Under the pieces are notes generated by a model. It had not been told where the DNA came from, searched no databases, and saw nothing but the letters and a program-made list of their open reading frames with translations. Below are positions 1-12,233 of a stretch of 64,000 bases of DNA, one piece after another. The position numbers and the translations under genes are program-made. This DNA comes from Trematomus loennbergii (lineage: Eukaryota > Chordata > Actinopteri > Perciformes > Nototheniidae), in assembly GCA_012861695.1 (NCBI GenBank), contig JAAOOA010000002.1, positions 18,142,303 through 18,206,302 on the forward strand, written 5' to 3'. Each line of letters opens with the position of its first letter. The stretch's first letter is position 1.

Positions 1-858
1 TGACCTCAGCTTGGGCCCACAGATCTGATCTGATCTTGTATTCTTCTTTTGATACTTTTGATACTCTTGGTTTCTAAGGCTGATATTGGAATTCAATTGA
101 TTTCATATTGAAATGCTGCGTGGAGTATTAACAGATAATGCCAATACTCAGGTCATATTATATTTATAATTGTTTTCAGTGCTGTTCATTGATAAACACT
201 TCATTATAATTGGTCATGAAAAGTATGTTGTTGATCTGCTGCTTATATATTATGAATCAGAAGTTAGAGAAACCAATTTTAGAACAAACTTACCAGTGTT
301 CAGTGTTGCGTCAGTACTGATTATAAATTATTGTTTGTTGTTTCTGTATTGCAATTTCTTGTTGCCATGCATATGTAGTACACTGATACCATATTTTCAG
401 TAGCTGAAATTGGCCAAAAATATTGTAATGTTTGTGCCGTTATTCTCGTCTTTTTTGTTCTACTTTGTCTTCCTCTGTTTTCCTCTTTCTTCCTCATTCT
501 TGTCTTCCTCTTTGTGCTCTTTAAATATAATAATACATTTTTGGATAGCTAATTGAAACATGGGTTAGATTTACTACCCTGTTTTCCCTCAATATTGATG
601 TGACTATAAACACCTTAAATATACAGTACAGCTGACAAATTGACATTTTACCTTCATTTTATTGTTTGACTTAAAATCCAGAAATTGTTTGAATGTCCAT
701 ATACTCACTCACTGACTGCATTTTAAGTACCACTGACAGCAAATCATTTGGCTATGGCTGAAGCCCAGGTAATTGCTCTCCACAGTCATTTTGAGGGTTT
801 AGATAAAAGCAAGTATCTGAGGTTTCCATCATACAGATTCACACACACACACGATTCA

Positions 859-1004
<146 letters not shown>

Positions 1005-2464
1005 ATCCTGACTTTGCCAGCGGCGGCAGGTGAGCCTGACTGAGGCGAGTCACCGCCCTTGTCTCATCTCATCTCTTGGCCAGACATTTTGACAGCCGCA
1101 TCAACCACACAATGAAGGGACAGACAGCGTGGGGGTGTGGAAGTGGAGAAATCTTCATCAAACAGCGCAAAATTGAAAAAAAACCAGGACATAACAACGT
1201 AGCTGGGGATGATGGAAAGAATGTACATCTTGCAGATCATTAAACACTGCAGGAATGTATGTAAATGCACCTCCTGTGGTGTCTGTAACAACTGTATGAA
1301 TACATACTAATGTGATGATTGAATGACTGCTGTATTAACCCACAAAGAGCTTCAGTTTGAGACACAAAGAAGACTGTTGGAGGTCAGCTGCTCCCCACAG
1401 GCAGACAGGGTTCACTTTATGGCTGATGATGATTGCCTCAATAAATAATGTCAGTGTTTGGGGTTGTACTAAATGCAATATTCATGTCCTGAGGCGTCTG
1501 GGAGGCAACACGGATTCCTTTTAGGAAAAAACAAGTTGCACAAACTCTCTTTGAGCAAATGTCTTGCATGACGCATCTGTATGGGTCACTGGTCAATAGT
1601 CTCTTAGCATATTTGACAGACTCCGAAATGAAGGAATTTAGCTGCAGTTCATGCTCATAATAAATCTTCTGTCCATGTTCTCATCAGAACAAACTATTTG
1701 CCTGCAGCTCAATCCAAATGGTGCTACGTAAGCAATGAGAAAGCAGATTCACAAAGAAAACAACTGTATTTTCTGTTGAAATGGTCTCTGTCTTTGAGGC
1801 ATTTGGCAGATTTGTTTTTGTTTTTCCAGTTTATTTGAAACAAACAGCCACTCAGTCTAAGTACAGCACAATTCAATCAATATGCTGCATATTACAATGG
1901 CATTTCATCCACCTAACTTGATTTAATGTACCATAGTTTTTAGATTGCAAGAGAGAAAGACAAGTCATTGATCTCACTGCTCTCATTATACTCTCTCTCA
2001 TACATATACAAACACACACACACACACTCGTATACACTCGTTCTTTTCATAAATCCATTTTCATACTTCTTCCCAAGCTACCTCTTTTGGAGAGCTATTC
2101 AGATTTTATAGTGTACTGACTATGAGACTCAAGGGTCGTTCCTAAAAGTTTCTTAAAGTAAAATGAAGCCGCCACGCGCTCTCCTCAGCAGTCGTCCTGG
2201 CGTTGTGCAGTAAAAAATACCCTCTTTACGTTTAATAGCTCCCATATTCCACACCTGGCTGCGTCAACATTTATGTGAAGCATATTATGTATCCTTTATT
2301 TATTGGCACATCAAGCGCATCTGAAAGTACAAGCACCACTACCTCGTTTTATACACTGTACATGTTTTCTCAGTTTCCCTTCCTGTTAGCGGAGAGATGT
2401 GGCTGTGTGTGAAGTAAATAAATCAACATGCAGACTACCGTGAACATGTAGGCTACACAATACA

Positions 2465-3420
2465 TCAATTCACTCAAATCCAAGTCAAGTTAAAAACAAT
2501 GCCAAGGAAAAGCTCACAAAAAGACTGGTCTTGTTATTTCGAGACAATTTTAATGTCTGGTCTGTTATGGCCAGTCATGTCTTAGGTAATTAGAGCGTAA
2601 CAAGTCAAATCTCTAAAATGTTTAGATTTCAAATAAAAATTTTGATGATTCATGTCCAAGTTAAGTTTCGAGACAAGACCAAGCCAAACCTCACAGTTTA
2701 AGACAGGTCCAGATCAAGTGTTGAATCATATGTGACAACACCAAGTCACAAGTTATTTAGGACAAGCCCCAGTTAATTCTCTAGTCTATGACAATTATTC
2801 AAGTGCCAGTTCATTGGACACAAGTTCAAGTTTCTTGAGACAAGTCAGCAATCAAGGCAAGCTCCAGCCAAACTATTCATGAATTGAGTTTCAAGTCAAT
2901 CAAGACCAGTCAAAGTCAAATGTAAACTCTTTACAGCAAAGTCCAAATCCGGTTTTCAGACTAAGCCTGGCTAAATCTCATTATTCTGCACAGGATAATA
3001 GTTAATGGTTAAAATCAAGGACCTCTGCATTCAAGATTAATCCAAGCCAAGTCTCATGTCGTATCATGTCCCAGTCCAACCTTAAGTAATTCAAGACCAT
3101 TTTTTAGTCTTGGGTCAACTGTTTTATTGTTGGGGGTATGCCGACGTCATGTCTCAAGAGAAGATTGATTCAAGTCAAAAGGGAGAATTTCAAGTAAATT
3201 ATCATGGATTCAAGATAAGTCCACGTCCAAGTATCGAACCATTTGAAAAACGGTCGTCAAATTCCATCAAAGTCAAGTCTTAAGTCCTTTGTTAGCAAAT
3301 TGCAAGTCAAACCCTTTGGTCAGTCTTTCATACTAAATACGTTTCTTTCAAGTCCGGCCTAGAGTTCTTATTTTAAAGAAGTTTGGCTTGCATCCAAGTC
3401 CAGTTTTACATTTACGATCA
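2465..3420. repeat. Degenerate CAAGTC-rich repeat region
   Basis: Nearly 1 kb in which the word CAAGTC, or close variants such as CAAGTT, CCAGTC and AAGTCAAG, recurs every few tens of bases (for example near 2482, 2712, 2822, 2893, 3067, 3170, 3268, 3305 and 3350). No exact period survives. It looks like an old, heavily mutated minisatellite or the internal part of a decayed transposon. There is no coding potential. Confidence 0.6.
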
Positions 3421-5753
3421 TACCACCAACTCTTTAAGCACAGTGTCTTACTCAACCTAAAAAACAATATTGGGGTATTTAGATGTTTGCAGATGGTTAA
3501 CAGGGTGGTAATTTAGGATCGTTTTCTGATATGCTGGTGAAATCATCATTAGGATTTAAAAGGGCAGAGAGACTGAATGGCTGGACAGAGTAAGGAAGAA
3601 AGACGGTGGAAGAGTATAGAAAAACGAAAGTCTATATAACAAAAGAAATGCATAATTGTGACCAGCTTTGGCAGTCTTATGGAACCAGCAGAGACACGGC
3701 TCCTGCTCCCAGCTCACAGTAGAGGCATTGTCCATCTTTCACATCCTAACAAAGAGCCCGGGTCCTCCACGCTCCACCCCCCTTACCCGGGATGGATGTA
3801 GCACTAATGCTGCCCGCACAGGCTCCGCAGCGCTCTTTTTTCTCTTCCTCCAAGGACTTTGACACTTTCTTTTGTACTCGTGGACACTGTATTTCTTCTA
3901 GTCCTGTGCTCTTTTTGGTTAGAAAAGGGTCTTTAACAGTATTTCTTCACAGCTTGGAACAAAACTAAATAGCAGCATTTGCTTTGTTTGTTACAAATCT
4001 CAATATTTACAAGGGCAGGTTTGAAGGATGTTATTTGCCTCTTTCTTGTTGAGTGTGTCTTTGAAAAAAGAGTGAATGACAGGTTCTTGTCATTGCTGTC
4101 CATTTTTGCAGCTCATCATGGCAGACAGTGAAGTGGAACTGACCCTGTCTTTTTTCTATCACTCAGCATCTCTCTCACAATAACACAACAACACTGAAAA
4201 ATGTAATGTAGAGATGAGGTGGAAAGCTACTGCAAATGCAGTCCATTTACGTTCTGCCACGAGAAATCCCGGCCTAACACGGTGAAAACATGATTCAGAA
4301 AGCCAGGCTTCTATAATGGTGTGTCTATCTCCTCCATCCCCGCCTCTTCCACTCTTGTCTCTGTACAAAATCGATACAAAAGAGGAGAAAAACAGGACGG
4401 TTGGTGAAAAGTCTCAATGTTTGAAGAAATGTAACTTAAATTCCAGAGATTACATTTTGCTGGGGAAATGTCAAGGCGGATAACATTACCTGTTATCTAT
4501 CTGGGGTTTAGGCCCAGACTTGGCAACCAATGAATTCACTATTAATGGATGGGCAAGAAGAGAAGCGGGGGGGGGATAGGTTTTCGACTGTAGGGCCATT
4601 TTAGTCCTGTGGGTTTTTTTTCCCCAGCTCTTGGATTGAGTTCAGATTCAGTCTGCCGCCCTGAAAGTGAGCTTTGTGAGACACAATAGTAAGTTTGTTC
4701 TTAAATCGAGGCTGTTTGGTTTCCCTGTGTATTCACCATGATATTCACAGCAATAAAGTGCAATTTAATTGTTATGACATGTTGTGAAATGGGCTTTATT
4801 CATTCAGGAACATTTCTTTATGATCTTTTTTTGGACTTTTTACTGCAGGATGATTCTAAATATAGTACTTTGTGTTTGTTGTGTAAGTGAATTTAAAAGT
4901 TTCTTTACACAAACAAAAAAAAGAGCCTTTAAAAAACAGATTTATGGGATTCATCCCCAAATCCCAATTAGCATTGCAGCATGTCAGAAAACAAACACAG
5001 AGTTTTTAGGCATTGAAGTGTTTAAGCATTGTAATTTAACATTTCTCCACCATGTAGCTGTTGTATTTAAGTTCTTATACATTTGGTACGCAAATAGAAA
5101 TGGTATTTCCACAGGTCATTTTAAAAAGGCAAGTAACAAATGGCCCCTGTGGTAAAATTGGGATGTCATTGGCTCAAAATATTTGTTGCAAGTTCAACCA
5201 AAATCCATTTAGAACAACAACACATTTGTTTGCAGAGGGGTGTGATTTTTTCCATTAGGTTTTACTTTGTTCTTTGACTTTTCTTGAAGAAAACGGGTGG
5301 CAGCCTTTAAATCACACAAAAACCATCAACGTGTGCTTTTTCATTTGCAACTGAGATGCTTAAACATTTAAGTAATAGGTATAGTCTGTAATAGTAAACT
5401 CAAACCAATAAAACCACAATAAGTAATAGTGGAAGTTTGAGTTATGTACAAAATAATCGTTGATGAAGAGGCAATGAACAGAAAGTATTTTATTCTCTGT
5501 GGTCTAAAAGGTGACAGTTCATTGATACTGTACCATGAAACTTTATTCTGGTTAGCTGCAGTTTAATACCTTGTAAATGAACATAGAATGGCAGTAAAAC
5601 ATTTGTATTGATCTTTGTTTGAAAAGTCCTGTTTTACCGTTTTAATGGACAGCCAATGGGTATAAGGTTTTCTTATGGCTGTGTGCAAGTAGAAGAAAAA
5701 TACTAGCCTTGAATAAAGAAAATATCGATACTGCTTGAGAACCCCTGTCTGAG

Positions 5754-5827
5754 CCCAGGCTGCCTCTGTGATTGGCTGTTCCCTGTTGGACCCAGGCTGC
5801 CTCTGTGATTGGATGTTTCCTGTTGGA
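5754..5827. repeat. 37-bp tandem duplication (2 copies)
   Basis: Two adjacent 37-bp units, 5754-5790 and 5791-5827, each starting CCCAGGCTGCCTCTGTGATT and ending CTGTTGGA. They differ at only two positions, so the duplication looks recent. Confidence 0.93.
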
Positions 5828-7252
5828 CACCAGGTACAGAGATAAGCTAATGATTCAGGTGCACAGTGGGAGGAGATGGGCTGGGCGATACAAAGCCATG
5901 TCAGCAGTTGGCAGTCGTCACTACCACTAATTGCTGCATCTGTCATGGCTGGAGAGGAGAGAGAGCTGTTCCAGGTACAGCTATCTAAATGCCAAACATG
6001 ATGTTATCACGCTCTGTCAGATTACAGCAAGGCTCCACACCAGCAGCCTACTTGTTTTTCCAGAACTGTCACTGGTACTAGATTTAAAATCCAAAACGCG
6101 TTGTGTGTGATATATCCATCAATCTTTAACAGTCAACCTGTGGTCCAATTTAGTGTGCGTTTTCCCACTAAATCAGATTACATTTGCATCTGCAAACAAG
6201 CGGTCTGAGCGAGTATTCCTCTGCTTAGACTGATGTGCGCTTTGACCATCAGTTATTGCAGAACAGTAGAAGCTACAAAGCCAATCTAACATTTCTGGAG
6301 AGTGCCAGCACATTTCATTCCCCTGCTCTGTCACATAAAATTCTCCATCTGACACCGTGCAATAAGAAGGAAAGAGAAGGGGAGAGGGAGAAAGCTCCAG
6401 CTTCTGTCACCAAGCCACACCAGGGGCATACTAATATCAGCTCCGTCCAGCTGCTCTCCACGCTCGGACGGGTCGGCTTGATTATGAAACATTACAGAGC
6501 CTCCCTGTCCGCCCAGACAAACCGCTGAACTGTGTGTCAGAGAGGTGACTGACCACAATGCAGCGAGGTGGATGACCATTATGCAACAGTGAAGCATTCT
6601 GTCTTTGAGGTGTCTGATTGCCTATTTCTCTGGCGTGATCTGAAAGTTGGCTTGAGTTGATTTCCTGTGACATTTAGCCTTGGTTTATATGGGCCAATGT
6701 GATCATTGGACTGCCAAATTGATCACCACAAACAACAAATAAGCTGACTGTGCAGGCATTAGCTGTAGCCCCAGTGTGTAAAGTAAGTATGTGGTATAGG
6801 TCCAGATTACACCGAGACCCGTTGCTATGGGTGTGGCCACTTCAATCAAACAATGCAACGTGTCCAATTGCCCTTGAATTTTATAGTTTTTGTAATTAAA
6901 TCTTGTTCATATCACCCTTTTTATCTGTATTTCATATTTTCCCTCTGTTCCTAGCACATCTACCAGCATCATAACATGAAGTGGTTGGTAGTAGTAGTAG
7001 TAGTGATTGCATTGGAAGTATGATATTGACCGGCAGCACTTGAACTAAAACAGTTATTTATTATTTATATAGAAATTCTACGGAAATGCATCAGAAGAAA
7101 GGAGCGCACACAAGGGGGACAGTGCCAGGGGAAAACAATGGGTTTGCTGGCGATGTATTTCTAGCAATTGTGGCCACACATTTCGGTGGGATTTGGACCA
7201 CTCAGACTTCAACCTCAGATTTATTCAAACATTTTTTTTATTCCCAACAAAA

Positions 7253-7622
7253 CCCTCTCTTAGACCCTGGCCGTTTCTCAATCGCGAGGATGCTGGCTTG
7301 GAGCCGAGCATCTTGCTTCAGAAGCAAGGCAAGAATACTTCTTGGCATTCGGAAAACAAAGAGTGGAACAGGCTAGCAAGTGTGCAGGTGTGCGCCACAG
7401 ATGTGGGGAAATTGGTCCATGCGCAAAGCATTGTGGGGATTTTAAGGACACGAAGTCTACCCATGTGCAGCCTCGAAATTTCCCCCAAACCAAAGACTCT
7501 GTGGAATTCCAAGTATGCTGGAGATTGGAACAGTCCTTCGGTGGCACTCGATGGAGTAGCATCCTTGAAATATTGGCTTGGAAGCCAATATCCTCGCGAT
7601 TGAGAAACGGCCCCTCTCTTAG
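7253..7622. mobile_element. MITE with 23-bp perfect terminal inverted repeats
   Basis: Perfect 23-bp inverted repeats lie at 7269-7291 (starting GGCCGTTTCTCAATCG) and 7590-7612. The 11-bp word CCCTCTCTTAG occurs at 7253-7263 and again at 7612-7622, directly abutting the right end and 5 bp from the left one, so it is a likely target-site duplication with slightly ragged ends. Subterminal hairpins are present (GATGCTGGCTTGG against GAGC, and TTGGCTTGGAAGCCAA). There is no transposase. A 9-11-bp duplication would suit a Mutator-like family, but that assignment is an inference. Confidence 0.8.
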
Positions 7623-10600
7623 TACCACTTCTTCAGAAAAACATTGTCATTTTTGCTTGTTGCATTGTTCTATTTACAATGCGTCAAGAAACCTCTCAAA
7701 ATCACTTCGTGTTCAGTCTGAACACAACCTCCAACAAGTTCTCGTAGAGTAAACAAATCAGGTAATTTAGATGTAGACATTCAATCAATTGTTAATATAG
7801 AAACTATTGATTCATGGAGCTTTAGGTGTTTGAACAAACAACGCTTTCATTGGCTGGCTATGTCTGCCTCAAGATTACTACTAAAACAAACAGAAATGTC
7901 CTTGTACTGTCAAGGTTTTATGTTTTTGGACTGACATTTTTTATTGAGACTTACACAAGTTCCAGCGCACGCGGAGAGAACCAATCCGAATGAATCGAAG
8001 TTGGCGTGACTTCTTCCCATGAATAACTGAACCTACTGTATGTCTTTTACTTTGGTCAGCAGGTCAAAGTGTTGCAAACCTTTCACAACTCCAATTATGA
8101 GCGCCAGGCAGCCCAATCATAAATACAAACAATTTATGGATTTCATGAAGCGGTCTGCGAAAATGTCAAGGGTTTGCTTGTTTGGTGTTTTACTGGTAAG
8201 CAAGCAAGCATTGTGAGGAGCCTGCTGAAAGCCAGGGTTATTGCAGTGTCAACACCTTTAGGAAGATGGATGTATACTTTGAAAATAGAGCGAAGTAGAC
8301 CTTATCACCCTATTAAATTGCAGTTTACATAAAGGTCAGTGATTTCAAGCCAGACATGTTCTAACTAGTGCAAGTGGAGAAACATTAAGGGAGTCTGAGA
8401 GAGAAAGCCTGGTCATGGTTTGGGTAAAAAAAAATGCCTATACTGCTAAATTAAAAGTGGATTCAATTTGGTTTAACATAGGTCACATTTTTTCAACAAC
8501 ATTTGTATTTAAATATTTAAATCGTGATTGGCCAAGTATAGAAATACACTCTTTGAAATGCAAGTACAAACTCATTGAAATGCTTTTCAAATTAGAAATA
8601 TTTCATTTTCAGTCACGTTTAGCTTTGTTTGCCTCCCATTTGTCTTTTTTCGATCAAACAAATGCATATTGCGAAACAATCCACCGTAGATGGTAATTTC
8701 TTATGAAAATGGGAGGATTTTTACGAACCTAGAAGAGTCAACACACTTCATTGTAGGTAATCCCTCACCAGGCTTCTGTAAAGTCAGGCGGATATTGTGT
8801 TGTAGTCCTGTAGCATCAACCGGTCTTAGCGGTGGGCTGTCAGAGCCGGTGTGCTGGTAGCCCCCGGGCATGAAGCTGTGGTGGGGGAAGTATGAGGGAC
8901 TACTTTAAATGTTCCCAGTGGAAAGCTAGTGTGCCGCTAACATACCATGAGGTTTTGAATGTGCAGGATCAGCAGGATTGCGCAGGACACTTAAGGATCA
9001 AAGCCCAGCAGAACGTCTTTGAATTCTGGAGGTGCATGAGTCAGAATTGAAAGTTAAAAGTCAAAGGAAGCCGTAGCGACAGAATTTTGCGAGTGATTGT
9101 ATTCATCAGTGTCTCCCTGTGAGGGATTTGATTTAAATACGGGGAAGGAGCAGTGAATATAAATGTGAATATAAATATGATGTGACTGTGCTGCAGTCTA
9201 ACAATCACTGGCAACTTCCTCTGTGGTTGCAGCCTTCAAATGGAGCCCCACACATTCACTCGTCTGTATAAGGAATGTCACACACTTTGTCATGACTTGA
9301 CAAACTCAGGAGGAGACTCGGCTGTCATTCGCATGCCCATCCCTCTTGTAATCATTTTCCTTCCTTCATACCATGTGTCAGGAGGGATTGCTTTTGAGAA
9401 AATGACATCTAGCTTTTAATTAGAGCTTCACTGTCACTGCTCATTTTACATTCGACACATAGAAATCTAGACACAAATATACTCTGCCAAATGATAACTG
9501 TATACTTAATTTTAATGGATACATAATAGTCAGTAATACCGTGTTAAACTGGCGCAGGAGTACAATAAAATAGTCCACTGCTGTTATTATGCAGCCTGGG
9601 CTACTAAAAAATACATTTCAATTGAACAAGACTGCTTTGTGAACTATGTTTCGGGATAAACACATTTTCTCCTGGATTACATTTGTTTTGATGTATCATA
9701 TTTATACAAAAGAGCATGGATGAATGGATAGATTGGTCAAGCAAACATGTCACTTTGACCCAGGAGATTGTTGTTGGTACACTGTGTGAAACCAAAAGTC
9801 AACGTTGAATACATTTTACATATTTGTGTACCTTCAGTTACCTAACCAACATACTTATTAAACCAAATGTGTGATCTTTAACTTATGCTCACCTAGTATT
9901 TTAAGGTGCATTTTAGTTTTGTTCCAATCCATTACAGCTGCAACCATGTGAAAGCATTTCTCTTGAAACCTAAATAAGAACGTGGCTTGATTGGTAAGGT
10001 CATTTTAAGGTCAACTTAAAATCTACAATATATTTAAAAAAAAAAACCTGATGATAGACTTCCAGTGTATATTACCAGTCAGTCTATACATGCACACAAT
10101 CTGAACACAAACAACTTGTCTCAACAAAAATGAAACCCTTTAAGTTAAGCAGTGTTCATTACAGTTGGCCTATATATTTTTCTACTGGTTTTTGTTATGG
10201 TCACAAACCCCACATGGCTGAAAATTACTGAATGGCCTGAAGCTGTGAAAATAATTGAGCATCCACCTCAGTTTATTTACTGTCTCTAACCAAAACACCA
10301 GACAGGGAACACTCTGCACTTATGATAGATGACTTGCTGTGAAAAATTAAATTTGACATCCCTCATTAGTAATTCATTAGCTCAGACAAGGAACAGGAAC
10401 AACATTGCTGATTCATTTCACCTCAGTGCCTCCGTGCCCTTGAGCCAAGGGCAGCCTTTTTTTACAGTGTGTTGCACCTATCATTAACATATTGAACACT
10501 GGCACCGAGCATTATCGCAACTCTTTTATGTGTCTTTGATGGCTTCCACCGTGAAAGACGTTGACAGAAACGGCTGAAGTTGAAAAGTGACACTTCATGT

Positions 10601-12215
10601 TTGCCCAGCTCTGCCACTTCGCAGAGAAGTAGTGCTGCATCAGACGGAGAGTGCCACAGCGATGCTTAGTGTCATGATTTATGCTTTATGACACTGAGAG
10701 CTTCTGTGGCAGCTCGCCCAACCCAATCTCGTAGTCTCCTTGTCACCGCAAGACTCCGCGTGATACTTTAGCCTGCCAGTCTTCCCGGGAAGAGTCCCTC
10801 TGCCTCTGCTTCCTGATACACAAACACATTTGTCTTAGCATTCACCACCTGGGGGCTACGCACAGCCCAGTACATCCCATATTGTTGAAAGGACACGCAC
10901 AATACAGGGGCAATTTATCCTTCACATATACCCACTTATTTTCTCTTCCTCCCCTTCCCCCAGGTGTCATAAAGTTTCTCCTTTGTGCTGTTAACTCTGT
11001 CGGATTCCTCTCCTAGGACTTGCAGAGTGACCGATCCATGTTTTTAGGTCTGAGCCTTGAATTCCTGTGGGCACCATTATGGTCCCATTTCCTCTGGTCA
11101 TTTTTTTCTCTCCCTTCAGCAGTGGAAGCTGAGACCAAGAATCACTCCCCCTCTTGTCCTCCTCCTCCTTCCTGCTGCTTCCTCCTCTTCCCTAGCCTCA
11201 GACATGAACTCTGTAAACACTGAAGCTTTGTCTGCAGCGGTTGTGGTCAGTCTGTAGCGTAAAGTCGATTCTTTACGGAGCATCAGTATGTGTACGGCCA
11301 ACACCGGGTTAGCAAACTGCCTCTTTGGTTGACCAGTAGAGACAAGAGGGCGGCAAAAATGCAAAGCAACTGTGACTGGTGTTGTCTGCGGCTTACGTAT
11401 CATCCAAATACCCATAGGCGTATTTTAAAACCACAAGTCCTCCTTTAATGTGGTCTCAATGTCACGGTTGCCACATGTGAGCGTGTACATCTTACTGGAA
11501 TAGTTGAAACACTTGTAACTGGCTGAGATAAATGGAAATTCATTTCATTAAGGATGGTTGCACCAACTGGGACTGATACAAAGACAGATTTGGATGAATC
11601 ATACTTCACCTAAAATAATAATCACTTCAGATTTAGATACACAGACTAACAAAAATGCCCAGTGCTCAAACAAACATCTGATCAAAAGAGAACGTTTTTT
11701 TTATGTACTTCAAAAATAGTGCTGTCACTGTTTGCAACACACCAAAAGCAAAGCCTCTGTTTAGAAGAAAGTGGACACATGGCGCCAGCTAGCCTCCAGT
11801 ACTCTCACATTTAACACCAAAGTTCAATGGCAGACATTTTGCAGAATCTGCAGTGCACTAAATATTTAAAATCCTCATAAAACTCAGAAAGGTTAAAACT
11901 TTCTCTTGTTTTCAGGAGGGGAATCAGCTATTCTGCTCTATCCATTACAAAAAAAAGGCATCTATATGTTCAAACTAAACCTTATATTTACTAAGTATAA
12001 TGTTTACCATCTTAAGAATGCTTGTACTGTATTTGCTAGTGTTGTGGCATTTGTATTAATCAAATATGGATAAAGAATCAAACCATTCAGCTGTCTTTGT
12101 CGTATTTTATTTCTTGCAAGAAAGGTTCAGTCATTCATACAGAGAGCATACTGTCTGCAGAGTGAAAGACGTAGTAGAGTTTGGGTTGCATGTTTAAACA
12201 CAGAGAGAGGAGAAA

Positions 12216-12233
12216 GGGGGGGGGGGGGGGGGG
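12216..12233 (+). repeat. Poly-G tract (18 G)
   Basis: Uninterrupted run of 18 guanines. Such tracts are G-quadruplex prone and also a common place for assembly length errors. Confidence 0.95.

Noticed and set aside
7193..7752. Several ORFs over 100 codons on both strands
   Set aside because: They overlie the 7.3-7.6 kb MITE and run through its inverted ends; no protein family is visible.
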